Source: Meghimatium bilineatum (taxonomy: Eukaryota; Mollusca; Gastropoda; Stylommatophora; Philomycidae). Taken from it: 64,000 nt of DNA. The notes under the pieces are model-generated. The model did no database searches. It saw only the letters and a list, made by a program, of their open reading frames with translations, and had not been told where the DNA came from. Shown in pieces: positions 23,351-34,799 of this stretch. Positions within the stretch are counted from its first letter, which is position 1, and each line of letters starts with the position of its first letter. The position numbers and the translations under genes are program-made. The stretch covers positions 34,678,019-34,742,018 of the forward strand of contig CM067306.1 of assembly GCA_034231615.1 (NCBI GenBank). Direction: 5' to 3'.

Positions 23351-23372
23351 TGATTTTTTCTCTTGAAAACTG

Positions 23373-23549
23373 CAGTGGAATCTCTCTATAGCGCATTCTG
23401 TTATAACAATTTCCCTATATAACAACACTTTTCAAAACCCCCAATTGTATTTATTCTATACTGTTTGTACTGAATAAAGCAAATTTCTGTTATTACATAC
23501 ACATTTTGTCTGTCCAGATCATGTTGTTATAATGGGTTTCGATTGTATT
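23373..23549. mobile_element. pogo/Tigger-like MITE, decayed
   Basis: Ends CAGTGGAATCTCTCTATAGC and ATAATGGGTTTCGATTGTA are imperfect inverted repeats resembling pogo-group termini, about 177 bp apart. The left TA target site is lost. Confidence 0.45.
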
Positions 23550-23559
23550 AAATTCCAAA

Positions 23560-23830
23560 CAAATCATAAAGAAGCAAAAAATCATAATTGTAAATTGCTA
23601 CAGTACTCAGAAATGTATGATTCAGAAACATGGGTTAGTGATTAGGTTAGTTAGTCATAATTCACTCATGTGGCAACCAGGTCCTGGACTTTTAGCTCAG
23701 TGTGCAAAGAATATGACCACAACACTGTCTTCTTTCCAGGAATGTCATAGGAGGCGACTAAGGAAAGTTGGAGATAGGCTGACAACCTGTCACCTATGAC
23801 AAAATCATTGTCACTGCATGTCTTGTCTCA
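23560..23830. repeat. mixed fragments: LINE Y then repeat B
   Basis: AATGTATGATTCAGAAACAT corresponds to the Y motif LMYGSETW, broken. Then a reverse repeat-B core (GTCATAGGAGGCGACTAAGG) follows. 23830-24260 contains short internal echoes (GTAAACCCCTA twice) but nothing identifiable. Confidence 0.45.
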
Positions 23831-24261
23831 ATTTCTGCCTGCTTTCACATTTATTCATCCACTACCTTACAAGTTAGCATGGGAATGTCTTATGCTAAGG
23901 GAGTAAACCCCTAAAGAAAAATCCCACTGTCTAGCTGGTTAGCATGGCAGTGACTTAGCCCAAGGTGGTAAACCCCTAGAAAAAATCCAGAGGGAAGGAG
24001 ACCCTAAGGCAGTCAGGGGTGTATTAAACCATCTCCAAACATCTCCGGCAGTTCTGCATGTTTCCAAGCGTATTGGAATTGCTTTTCCCTTAGAACTAAT
24101 CAACACGGCCAAGAAAGAAGAGGTTAGTGCAAATAGGCATGATGCTTTCTCCATAAAATCTGTCCAGGCAAGCAATCATGTGAAATTGAGGTCATCATAG
24201 ACCACTTGAAATGTTAGACTGGACTGCTTCCTGACAGTCTGTACAGGCACATCAACAGTCA

Positions 24262-24470
24262 TCAGAACATCATCATCATACAGTATACCTCCACCGGCAC
24301 TCCAATCCCCCCTTTAGCATATCTGCAATTACATGATGACTGGCAGTTGCACTTTTCTGTTGGTTGACCAATATTTTTCTCAAGTCCCCAGTGGTACCCA
24401 TTTCTGGTGACACAACATTTGAATCGAAGCTTCTTTATTCTAGACATGAAAAGGAATCATGACCTTCAAT
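24262..24470 (-). mobile_element. LINE family I related fragment
   Basis: Minus peptide MSRIKKLRFKCCVTRNGYHW resembles MARIKDQGLKCSVARSEHFG at 8045; both stand before a similar GTTGGTTGACCA/TGGTTGGTCAT segment. Probably the same element. Confidence 0.5.
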
Positions 24471-24710
24471 TGATATGTCCGTGATGTTTCTTGCAACTAG
24501 TTCAATATGTCATTATAATCTAATGCCCCATCACCTGATAAGTAGAAACACTCACCAGTATGTCTGCTCTTTTATTGTCACCAAATACCTGAATGACCAG
24601 GCACTAACATGAATGATACTCTTCCAACTTCAACCCCAACCCCTAAAAGCTACCGTTCATGAACTTTGAGGCTTGTATTTTTCTAATTACGCTAATTAAG
24701 TTTAATATTA

Positions 24711-24945
24711 CCTTAACTTAAACGGTGAATTTAACATGCCTTTGTCAACATGATCTTAACTTAAACTGTGAATTTAACATGCCTTTGTCAACATGATCTT
24801 AACTTAAACAGTGAATTTAATATGTCTTTGTCAACATGATCTTAACTTAAACAGTGAATTTAATATGTCTTTGTCAACATGATCTTAACTTAAACAGTGA
24901 ATTTAATATGTCTTTGTCAACATGATCTTAACTTAAACAGTGAAG
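24711..24945. repeat. 43-bp minisatellite
   Basis: About five and a half copies, period 43 (24712, 24755), with TTTGTCAACATGATCTTAAC. The last three units are almost identical. Confidence 0.95.
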
Positions 24946-26140
24946 TGAGACCAATGTCATGAACCTATTCACATATTATCTATAAGGAACCAGGTCAATC
25001 TGATTGCAGCCTAAACCAACACTTCTCTAGAATAATGGTAAAGCAAAATAAATTAAACTGGTTACTAGAAAAACTTACCGTACCTGTGAATAAAAAATAT
25101 ATTTTAAAATGTAAATAAAAAACATACAATAAAACTAAACAGGACAATTCTCAACGTGTCTGTCCAAATGGGACCTTTTTCAAGAGACTAATAAATTATA
25201 AACTAAACAATACTACACAAAATAGATGACTGAATTAACCCTATGAGGTAGATGAAGTGATATAATAAGAAAACCTATACTAAGTAAAAATGAGAAACAA
25301 CAGCAAGTAGACAATGAAAACAATGTAAGGTAGCAGATGGAAGACAAATATAAATATCCAAATGGTCGGAGAGTGTCCAACAAAGTGGAGGGTGCCGCAG
25401 TAACCAAATGAACAAATGGTAAAGCAAAATAAATTACACTGGTAATAATGCTGTATGTAGATCCAACCGGTATCACTTATATTGGCTGATACAACTGGGC
25501 AGGTGAAATTTGTGTACACTTTCTGTTGCCAACAAATGAAAGCCAAAGAAAAAGTTGGATCGGAAAAGATCAGTGACACTGTTTGGTTTTTGCTCACAGG
25601 ACTATTCTGAAGAAGGACTTGCTTAAACAGTGGCTTTAAGGAACTATGTCAAGCTGATCTTACTTCACATTTGTTTTATATCAACTGGGTTAAGTGTTCA
25701 TGTGGTCAACCATTAGTTCAAGTGAACCAAGTCTGCCTGTTACTATTGTAAACTGGGTCTTAAAGAACTTGGGTCAACTTGAGCATATTTCAAATCAATA
25801 CAATAATACCACAAACCATGGTAAAATCTGGTTCATCCAGCTATTTTTACTAGCCACTAACTTCCACGTTGATTAAAAATGACTATATGCACAGGCCCCT
25901 AAGCTAAAAAAAAGAAACATTAAATCACAAGCTATCTCAACCGAACTGTAAATATAACACTAAACTTTGATGAGGAGGAAATGATTGGCTGAAAATAGTG
26001 TTGCCACACTTTTGATGTTCAACAGTGGAGACTTTAAGGATGGAAGTCATTTAATGTAGATGTTTCAGCTGCATTGCAATATCCCCTTTGACTTCCGGTG
26101 GCAAATATTTTTTAATGTGTTGGCCCTATCCCACATGTTA
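24946..26140. other. intron stretch without recognised feature
   Basis: AT-rich intron sequence. A 22-bp phrase beginning ATGGTAAAGCAAAATAAATT occurs at about 25036 and again at about 25415. No convincing exon: open frames here lack splice signals and family similarity. Confidence 0.6.
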
Positions 26141-26159
26141 TCAATCTGGCTTGCTCTGC

Positions 26160-26312
26160 AGAAGACAAATGTGTCAGGCCATTGGCACAAATAAAATGGC
26201 AACACAATGCATTTCCATTTTCTTGATTACATCCTGCTGGAAATCTAGTTGGACCATTGTCCTGCTATAAGAGAGATCCAGTGAGAGTTTGAGAATGAAT
26301 GCTGAAGAAGAA
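26160..26312 (-). repeat. repeat A copy 7
   Basis: Reverse copy ending GAGTTTGAGAATGAATGCTG with a GAAGAAGAAGAA tail side; internal TTACATCCTGCTGGAAATCT. Confidence 0.9.
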
Positions 26313-26365
26313 GAAGAATCTGGCTTGTTAACCCAAAAAAGTTGCCCACTGATCTCCTCCCTTCC

Positions 26366-26512
26366 TCAGTGTTCATTTTCAAACTCCCACTGGATCTCTA
26401 TTGTAGCAAAACAATGGCCATACTAGATTTCCAGCAAGATGTAGTCTAAGGAATGGAAATGCATCGTGTCACCATTTTATTTGCACTAATGGTCCGAGAC
26501 ATCCATCTTCAG
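26366..26512 (+). repeat. repeat A copy 8
   Basis: GTTCATTTTCAAACTCCCAC through CATACTAGATTTCCAGCAAG to ACATCCATCTTCAGTGG. Inverted relative to copy 7, about 55 bp away; about 100 bp from the exon 3 donor. Confidence 0.9.
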
Positions 26513-26611
26513 TGGCATCCACTGACTTCAAAAGAATGCCCAAGTCTGTTAGAATCTGAAACAGTCTGACACAACCTTCAACCTGAAAGAAATAGGTCAC
26601 CCAGACCATAC

Positions 26612-26845
26612 CTTAAACAATGCTTCTAGAGATCTTGTTGACCGTCTGTCGCTGACCTCCATTCCTTTACAGTCTGAATCTGGATCAGATGCAAGAACAG
26701 GTGGTGCAGACGATGACTGCGACCTAGGGAGCTGCTCTTGATGAAGGTGCTGGTGTTGTACAAGCTGTGACGATGTTGGTGGCAGTAATGTTGCCATCGC
26801 AAAATTCTTGTGAGAGTCCAGAAGAAAAATATGGCCTTGAGAGAC
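26612..26845 (-). CDS. HIVEP: HIVEP exon 3
   Basis: A 234-bp exon, 78 codons, phase 0 at both ends: acceptor CTGACATTTCAG, donor GTATGG. The peptide starts VSQGHIFLLDSHKNFAMATL, has a His/Gln-rich stretch (LVQHQHLHQEQ), and ends RSTRSLEALFK. The terminal SLEALFK resembles the short hydrophobic segment preceding the first finger pair in vertebrate HIVEP1, but I cannot align it formally. The open frame running past both splice sites is intron read-through. Copies of repeat A lie about 100 bp downstream, antisense to the gene. Confidence 0.88.
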
Positions 26846-27555
26846 CTGAAATGTCAGAACAGTGAATAAAAATTGATGATGATGATGATGAAATAATTCC
26901 TTTAGCTGTGAGAAGGTAGATTTTAACAGCCAATAGCCTATCTGATAAAAATTCACATCCGCCACAGTAACCAAGGTGGTATTCTTACTCGTATAAGAGT
27001 ATCTCAAAGGCATGGTAATGGCATGATAGTGTTAGAGGGGCATTTATGGATGTATATCCCGAAAGGAGACATTCCAGTGCCCAGCATCCCCATGTCCTGC
27101 TAGGAATGCAGTACACATTTCTGGACAACTATCTCATCATTCTTATGTCAGATTTGTTGAACCATCCGCAGTGATGGCACATCTAGCATTTCACATCCGT
27201 CAGGAGTATGTCACAAAAGGACTAATGTACAATATCTGCTGGCCTGCATCTCTTCAACATCTATGGTGCCAATTTGATAAAAGGCAAAAGCAATAAATTG
27301 AGACTAGACATATAGTGATGATAATTTTGTTCCACAGTTGATAAAACATCAGCTTACCCCTCTACTTACTTACCACAGCCGCATTCTACCTGGTAGGAAG
27401 ACTGTGGCCCTATTCTTTACACCCTGAACTAGAAGACTAGGCTTGTCATAGGGTCCGTGAATGAAGATAATGATGTTAAAGATCAACACTCCAATCATTC
27501 CTGTCCAAACAACTTCCAAGTCTGCACATGCTATCTCCCAAACGTTGTAGTCAGT
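26846..27555. other. intron stretch without recognised feature
   Basis: Contains a short GAT run at 26875-26890 and otherwise unremarkable intron sequence. I see no exon, SINE or LINE coding trace here. Confidence 0.5.
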
Positions 27556-27559
27556 GCAA

Positions 27560-27995
27560 ATACAAGTAAATTCAAGAAGGAAGCCAGAGGATAAATTAAA
27601 AATTCTTAAATTAACGGGAATTGAACCAGTCCTTTCAACAACTCCAAATCGCCAAGCAGCTCTCGTACACTGGTTTTTCTGTACTTGACCAACCGCATCT
27701 TCGAAAAAAATATGCGATTTTGTCATGACATTCAAAATGTGCACTCAAGTCATTGAGAACGGACCAATGAAGACAAGGATTATTAGAACATTCCGTACAG
27801 GTAAATTAAAAATTCCTGAGTCTAACAAGAATTGAACCAGTCTGTTCATCTGCACCAAATCGCTTAGCAGCTCTCGTACACTGGTTTTGCGGTTGGTCAA
27901 GTACGGAAAAACCACTGTATGAGAGCTGCTAGGTGATTTGGTGCCGTTGAACGGACTGGTTCAATTCCCATTAGATCAAGAATTTTTAGTCAGTG
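27560..27995. repeat. SINE-like copies in tandem and head-to-head
   Basis: Two minus-oriented copies (about 27590-27700 and 27800-27895) and one plus-oriented copy (27895-27985) share AGCAGCTCTCGTACACTGGT and a B-box-like GGTTCAATTCCC. The last two meet head to head, with TTGGTCAAGTACGG at the join. Confidence 0.7.
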
Positions 27996-28039
27996 CAAAG
28001 TATACTTCACTGTCATGCAATTTTGAGGTGCGCTAGCAG

Positions 28040-28135
28040 ATAACATGGTAGCTTACCTCCCAACAGTTCAGTGTTATCACTTCTTGCTGCAGATAATGTG
28101 GTAGCTTAACTCCCAACTCCCAGGCAGTGTTATCA
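28040..28135. repeat. short tandem duplication
   Basis: About 50 bp repeated twice: TGGTAGCTTACCTCCCAAC and TGGTAGCTTAACTCCCAACT, each followed by GTGTTATCACTTCTT. Confidence 0.8.
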
Positions 28136-28385
28136 CTTCTTCTTCTTTGTTCATTCTCAAACTCCTGCAGATTAGCAGTATGTATTTCTAAGAATGGAAT
28201 GCATTGTGCCATGGTTTACAGCTTTGGTGTGATATCTGCGCCTTTTGGCTGACACATCTGACTTCAGCATGGCTTTGGGTCACTTTGATCCTATATAGGA
28301 TAGGATGGTCAATTCCACCCCATAACCTCCTTATTCACCTCTTATGACACACATGGAAAGTAAACAGTATTGCTAATCTTTGCTT
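28136..28385 (+). repeat. repeat B copy
   Basis: Starts GTTCATTCTCAAACTCCTGC, then GGTTTACAGCTTTGGTGTGA, GGGTCACTTTGATCCTATAT and a GTAAACAGTATTGCTAATCT end. Confidence 0.85.
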
Positions 28386-28770
28386 TCCTTTCAGGCCTTG
28401 AAAAGGCACATGCAAATGATTGGTATGATAGACCAATAATGAGACCTTCAGACATTCCCACGTACAGAACAGATTATATTAATGGAAATGTGTGTCATGC
28501 GACATATTCCGTCCAGAACTTAGTCTTCCTTATGAATCTCCTGAAATCCCACAGTCTTTGGGCAAGTTGTACCACTTTTTCTAGCAACATGTACTCCTGA
28601 ATATCTCTTGTCCAACAATGTCATGGTGGGATTTTTTAATGGAAGTAAAAAATGTAAAAAAATTTTTTAACTTAATGGCAGACACATAAACAAAATAATA
28701 ACATGTCTGTATAAACAAGACCGGAGATCTGCTAAATATAAACAACAATAATAATAGCTAAAGCACTCAC

Positions 28771-28991
28771 TGCCACTGAGGGATCGGTAAATGGAAACTC
28801 ATTTTTAATTATCGTCCCTGAATGATCTAATTGAGACAAAGCAAGATCTGCAGCATCCTCTTTTACATGGCCAGTAGATACTGCAGTTGTAGTTCCTGTT
28901 GCAGTAGCTGATGTTACTGAAACTGATGATGATGTCTCAGTGGCAGCCCGAGATAAAATGCTCGCTTTCTTGCTTGTTGGTTGTGAATTAC
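28771..28991 (-). CDS. HIVEP: HIVEP exon 2
   Basis: A 221-bp exon: acceptor CTATTGTTTTTCAG, donor GTGAGTGC. It encodes 73 codons after completing the split Gly codon, starting NSQPTSKKASILSRAATE and ending FPFTDPSVA, and leaves phase 0. The composition is Ser/Thr-rich low complexity with a basic KKAS stretch, as in the poorly conserved N-terminal region of ZAS proteins. There is no domain of its own. The assignment rests on an uninterrupted frame, strong splice sites and phase match with both neighbours. The next intron contains repeat B and a head-to-head SINE pair. Confidence 0.85.
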
Positions 28992-29004
28992 CTGAAAAAC
29001 AATA

Positions 29005-29110
29005 GCAATCATGTTCAGGTAAAAATATGTTCAGGTAAAAATCATGTTCAAGTAAAAGTCATGTTCAGGCCAAAAATAATGTTCACGTAAAATCATGTTC
29101 AGGTAAAAAA
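29005..29110. repeat. about 19-bp short tandem array
   Basis: Five or six copies of ATCATGTTCAGGTAAAA with small length changes, beginning about 15 bp upstream of the exon 2 acceptor. Confidence 0.85.
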
Positions 29111-29250
29111 AAATTATAAAACCTTTTGTGCTTCAAAACAATAGCAATCATATTCTGGTGTAGGATTTTGTAGTTAAAAAATAATAGCAATCATATTCTG
29201 GTGTAGGATTTTGTGTTTTTTAAAAACCCCATTAGTAACATATTCATATT

Positions 29251-29768
29251 CACAAATATCATTCACACATAATCTCCTACCACAAATATCATGTACACAT
29301 AATCTCCTACCACAAATATCATGTACACATAATCTCCTTCCACAAATATCATGTACAAATAATCTCCTACCACAAATATCATGTACACATAATCTCCTTC
29401 CACAAATATCATGTACAAATAATCTCCTACCACGAATATCATGTACACATAATCTCCTTCCACAAATATCATGTACACATAATCTCCTACCAGAAATATC
29501 ATGTACACATAATCTTTTCCTACTACAATAGTCATGTACACATAAGTTTCTCTTACTACAATTATATTGGTACACTAAGTTTTTCTAACTAAAATGATCA
29601 TATACACATAATCTTCTATAACTACAAATATTATGTACACATAATCGTCTACCTGAATTAGCATGTACACATAATCTCTCTTACTACATTTATCATCTAC
29701 ACATAGCCTTCTCTTACCACTTATCATGTACAGATAATCTTGTCTTACTACATTTATTATGTACATAT
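29251..29768. repeat. 30-bp minisatellite
   Basis: About seventeen copies with ATCATGTACACATAATCTCC; the first dozen are homogeneous, later ones diverge. Because 30 is divisible by three, a ten-residue peptide (LCVHDICGRR) repeats in the minus frame; no sign of a gene. Confidence 0.95.
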
Positions 29769-29784
29769 ACCCCACCGAACACAG

Positions 29785-29940
29785 ATATGTCAGGCCATTG
29801 TCACAAATAAAATGGCGACACAACTCAATTCCATTCTCTGGACTGCATCCTACTGGAAACCTAGTAGGACCATGGTCCTGCTAGCTACAAGGGAGATCCA
29901 GCGGGAGTTTGAGAATGAATGCTGCAGAATAAGAAGAAGA
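29785..29940 (-). repeat. repeat A copy 9
   Basis: Well-preserved reverse copy: CACAAATAAAATGGCGACAC, GGACTGCATCCTACTGGAAA, GAGATCCAGCGGGAGTTTGA. Confidence 0.9.
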
Positions 29941-29949
29941 ATGTACATA

Positions 29950-30330
29950 TACTCTTCTCTAGCTTCACATGCTACACAGAAATCCATCAGAGAAACATAT
30001 GTAAAACAATTGTAAAATCTTCTCTAGCTGCACCTGCTACACAGAAATCCATCAGAGAAACATATGTAAAACAATTGTAAAATCTTCTCGAGTGTGTTTG
30101 TTTTTAAAAGTTTGTTCTCACACTCCACCTCATCTCTCTTGTAGCGAGAGATAAGATCATTACCGAGAAGTAATGATGGGATGAAGAACAACGGTTGCAA
30201 GCGAGAAGTAATGATGGGATGAAGACCAACGGTTGCAAGCGAGAAGTAATGATGGGATGAAGACCAACGGTTGCAAGCGAGAAGTAATGATGGGATGAAG
30301 ACCAACGGTTGCAACTGAGAAGTAATGATG
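29950..30330. repeat. 66-bp duplication and 38-bp minisatellite
   Basis: Two 66-bp copies (29955-30088) with CACAGAAATCCATCAGAGAA; then four and a half copies of a 38-bp unit (30165, 30203...) with GAGAAGTAATGATGGGATGA. Confidence 0.93.
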
Positions 30331-30514
30331 AGATACACTTCTTTTTTTTCGATTTCTTTCTCCAATTTATGTCAGTTAGAAGAATGCGCCAATGATTATG
30401 ATAATGATCATGGCGTATTTACCCCCTATGACTAGGTAACTTTTTCTCAAAACCCCGCTGAGTTTTAGTCTAAGTTTGAAATAAAGCTCTAGAGAAACCA
30501 CCATATTGCACATA

Positions 30515-31115
30515 GACAGCCAATCTATCAAGTGCCATGCCGAGTGGCGTAGGTGATCATGTTTTTCCGCAACTCTGTGTCTTGTACTGTTAATAAGTTC
30601 AGTCGGTGACATCTTTTTGTGTCATAGTGACAATCCATCCACTGTGTCTTTCTCTTTCTCTTCTCTCTTTTGATCAATCTGGTGGTGACTAAATGTTAAA
30701 GGTTTGCTTTTCTCATCACATGCACTAATTCTTGATTGTCTCTCATTTTCGCTATAATTTGTCTTTTTACTCCATCATCTCTGAGGACGTCTACATTAGT
30801 TTTCTCTTGGCTGTCCATGGAATTTTCATCATTTTTCTAGAAAACCAAATCTCAGCTCAGTTGCCTCCAGCTCACCCTGAGCTCGTTTGTTTACCGTCCA
30901 TGCTTCACATCCATAAATAAGAATTGGTTCAATATTACATCATAAAACTGAAATTTGCATATACATTGACCAAGAAAGTAAACATTAACATAGAGATCTC
31001 GTAATTCCTTAAGATTGAAACAACAATCAATGTTCCATATATGGTGCAATGCCACGAGCTGAAACAGTATTGTTACTCCGAAGAGCACTGCCCCGACTTT
31101 CGTTTGATGTCGAAG
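30515..31115 (-). mobile_element. LINE family T, RT C-terminus
   Basis: Minus frames: NQFLFMDVKHGR, then TNVDVLRDDGVKRQIIAKMR DNQ (split here by a reading shift) and MSPTELINSTRHRVAEKHDH. It is the longest T tail after 54286. Dead. Confidence 0.75.
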
Positions 31116-31214
31116 CATGCATCACAAGCACGCATCAACAAGGATTTAATCACTCACAGCAGTCCAGGCATGGGTCTCATCATAACGGAGATCATGGGCT
31201 AGGGTAGTTTAGCC

Positions 31215-31460
31215 ATACCTAACATCCTTAGTCGCCCACGTACGACATACATGGCAGGTCACATTTTTGCCCCTCTTCGTGGTCCCAGCAACATAAGACA
31301 GGCATAGTCAGAAGAAATGTGAATTGTGCAATCAAGAGCGGCTGCGATATCTTCGCCTTCAACCCGACACTTCTAACTTCGGAAGAGTATTTTGGAGCAC
31401 TATGACCTACGGGATTGTGGGTAATCAACACTATGTGCAAACCTCCTTAGTTCTTTCATA
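31215..31460 (-). repeat. repeat B-like fragment
   Basis: Shares the CCTTAGTCGCC...ACGACAT core (31228-31250) and a decayed partner half near 31330-31440. The stretch 31460-31760 shows nothing. Confidence 0.5.
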
Positions 31461-31762
31461 TTAGATGAATGGTGTCAGTGTTACTGTTGTTTCTTTTCTT
31501 TTCGGGTTATGTCAGAAGGTTACCATACTGCTTTATTTTATATCAAATTTCTGACATCTGACTTTTTGTGTGTAGTTGACAATGGATAAATGACTTGCCA
31601 TATATGAATTATTGTTTTTTTTGTTTTGTTTTGTTTAAAAAATACATTGCATAAAAGCATATATGACACTGTTTATACAAGTTCACATGAGACTCTCGTG
31701 TATAGACACTTAAGCGTTCCATTATTTTTAAAAAACACTGGCTTTAAATAACCGGCAGGTAA

Positions 31763-32024
31763 CTAGGCCTTTTACGGAAATATCCCCCCCCCCCAACCCA
31801 CTTGATTATGTCCTTTTCCTGTGTTCATAAGACAGCTGATAATTATTTATTTATTTAAATATTGATTTATTAGGGTTAGGAGAGTTGTGTTTTATTTAAC
31901 TAACCCTAACCCTTACCCTAAATAAATTAATATTTAAATTAATAAATAAGCATCCGTTGTCTGATGAACGTGGAAAGGGAAATAATCAAATTGGGGGGGG
32001 GCACTTATTTCCGTATTGAACTAG
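31763..32024. mobile_element. foldback MITE with long inverted arms
   Basis: Arms of about 100 bp pair: TACGGAAATATCCCCCCCCC at the left matches the reverse of the GGGGGGGGCACTTATTTCCG right end, and TTATTTATTTAAATATTGAT pairs with ATTAATATTTAAATTAATAA. The loop carries TTAGGG-like words. AACTAG is seen at both outer edges, a possible target duplication. 32025-32880 beyond is AT-rich with no feature. Confidence 0.75.
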
Positions 32025-32879
32025 TAGTTATTGCAGACAATATGAAGTAAATATGTGTAATAGCAATAAACTTGGCAGGAGAGTTTGGAAATAAGAATGC
32101 CACCAACAACGGTTGTTTTAGGTATATAGTATTCTAAATTAATCATGAAAAATTCCCCCCAAAAAACAAGATGAAAACTTCCTCTAAAATACAAAATAAA
32201 GAATTGTATACAAAATAAAACGATCACGTTAAAGTTGTAGAACTGTAAGCATTAGCTAGGTCTGGATCTTTTCAATCTTATAAGGATTATATAAAATATT
32301 CCAATTTTGTTTGGATTTTGTTTTCTAGTGATGTTTGGCTTCAAATGATAATTTTTATCTGGCAGCCCTGCCTTGTGTCCGAATTCAACTAGAGGAGATA
32401 AAACATGACACGATAGAAACAGTTTTGCATGAAACTAAAACATAATTTAAAACAATACTACGGGCAAGAAGGAATGTATTCCCAGCTCATATTTCTAAAT
32501 TCATGAAATTTTAAAGATCAGACATGGTAAGTGAAACATAAATAAAGATTGGGTTTCTGTCGATTTTGTCTTAAAAACATTTCTCCCTTCTGGGGCATAC
32601 ACTCACAAAAAAAAACCACATCCTTTTGTCAAGTGATGTTATGTGTGTTAGGAAGTCGAGATATACTATATATTTCTCTGTTAACTACAGCGTTGCCAGA
32701 TGGTTGGAACTGTTTATAGCCAAAATGTTGGTTCCCATTTTTTTCAATATTGTGTTAGGACTACAAACACACGAACTAATCAAGTATACACGGTGAAAGG
32801 GATTCGGTGAAAAACAACAGATGGCAGTAATACAATCTGGCATAGTGGAGACAAGCAAAACACCAACATGAATTGAGAT

Positions 32880-34795
32880 TTATTGTTCACAAAGAGAACG
32901 TTAACTCATTAGTTTCAGCCCTATAAAAAGCAGACTTATAACAATACGTATAGCAGCTACATCCATCAAAATCACGATCGTTCAAGTTTATACCCCAACT
33001 ACTGACTATGACGAAGAGGAAATAAATGCATTTTATGAAATAATAAATGACACAATAAATGATATCCCTAGAAAAGATATATTAATAGTACTAGGTGACT
33101 TGAACGCAAAAGTGGGAGAACGCAAAAGTGGGAGCTGACGCTTATGATCAATGGGATGGCACAGTAGCGAAATTTGGAACTGGAGAAATAAGTGAACCAT
33201 CACTAAGACTATTGGAATTTGCCAACAAATTGAAACTCACTCTTGCAAATACGCTGTTTCCATATAAGCTTTCTATAATAAAAACGTGGCATGCTCCAAA
33301 AGCAGACATGCACAATCAAATTTATTTCACTCTTACACCGAAAAAATTCAAGTCCAGAATAAAAAAAAAAAACACAAGGACGAACTTTAACAGAAGCAGA
33401 CATCGATAGCGAGCGACCATGATAGGGTTCTATTGACGATCAAAATTAAAGTTAAAAAGTATTATAATCAAAACAAATGCACAACATTACGATTTAATCT
33501 AGAAAAATTGAAATAGCCATAAATAGAGATATTTTAGGCAACAGTCAAAGGGAAATTTGCAGTTCTAAGCCTTGGAAATGAAGATGTTAACCCATTCACA
33601 GAAGCTATGAAATAAGTTTTATTAGAATAGTAAAAAGTACTACTGCTGTAAAACTGAATAACAATAGTACTGAACACATGTATTTTAATGTTTACTTGGT
33701 GACAATTGACAGACTATCACTAAACGGCTATGGGTGTAAACACGAAAAAATACAAATAAAATACACATGACATTTTCGATGTTTCGAACCGTTACGTCTT
33801 TATCAAGAATATACAAAAACAAACAATGAAAAAACCCAATAAAAACAGAAAAACAATGTTAGAATCACTATTAAAAAAACAACCTTAGAATCAGCAACAG
33901 AAACATAGGGGACAAGAAGAATAGCACACAAACCTTGGGTAACAGATGACATCCTGAAATTGTGCGACGAAGGAAGGGAGATGAAACAGATTAAAAAGAG
34001 GCCCATGAAATGGTAGGGTAATAATAGCAAAATAAACACAAATATCAGAAGGAAAATGACACAAGCGAAAGAAGCGTGGCTATAGGAACCGTGTGAAACA
34101 ATCAATGTGGATTTAAACACGGAAACAGTAAGGTAGCATACGACACTCTAAGAAAGATAACGTCTAAAAAGATCAAAGATATCTACGATAGAAGACAAAC
34201 ACAGAAATAAAACAACAGATATAGCCAAAAGATGGAAAGATTATTGCAAGCAGCTATATAACTGCAGGTGTAATCCTGACTACACGATATTAGAGAATTC
34301 TGAACTAAGTAACAGAGAAATAGGAAATGCAGAAATTCTAGTAGATGAAATAAAAGAGACCATACGAACGTATGAAAAGAGGGAAATTACCTGGCGTAGA
34401 TAACATTCCAGAAGAACTCTTGAAATATGAGGGAATTAATGTGGTAAATATTAAGCCCAAAATCTGCCAGAATATATGGAGCACAAAACAATGGACCACT
34501 GATTGGACACAATCACTAATAATACCCATTTCCAAGAAAGGAAATTTGAAAGTGTGTAAGAATTACATAATTATTAACTTATAACGCACAGAGTAAAGTG
34601 ATGCTCAAAATATTCCTGAACATAATAAAGCACAAGTCCGAAGAATTGCAGAAGAACATGCTGGCTAAAGAACAAACAGAAGTGTTGAACAAATATTTAA
34701 CATCAGAATACTCATTGAAACAAATTCAGCACCAATTTGATGTATATCACAATTTTATTGATCCTACAAAGGCCTTTGACTGTGCTTAGCATGAT
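32880..34795 (+). mobile_element. LINE with endonuclease and RT N-terminus, dead
   Basis: APE-type endonuclease remnant: KITIVQVYTPTTDYDEEEIN, then DILIVLGDLNAKVGE, broken by a 16-bp tandem duplication at 33105-33136. Later KPWVTDDILKLCDEGREMKQ (33940) and KLPGVDNIPEELLKYEGINV with WTTDWTQSLIIPISKKGN (34385-34550), the start of the RT fingers. It ends with FVDPTKAFDC-like DPTKAFDCA at 34785 where a SINE begins. Family probably T or Y. An insert occupies about 33650-33880. Confidence 0.85.
33650..33880 (-). repeat. Penelope-like 3' end fragment (tentative)
   Basis: On the minus strand, TTCTTGATAAAGACGTAACG and GTTCGAAACATCGAAAATG resemble the phrase at 42020-42055 (CTTGATAAAGGCC, GTCGAAACATC). 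Such phrases are common at retroelement 3' UTRs, Penelope-like elements among them. Confidence 0.4.
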
Positions 34796-34799
34796 AATT

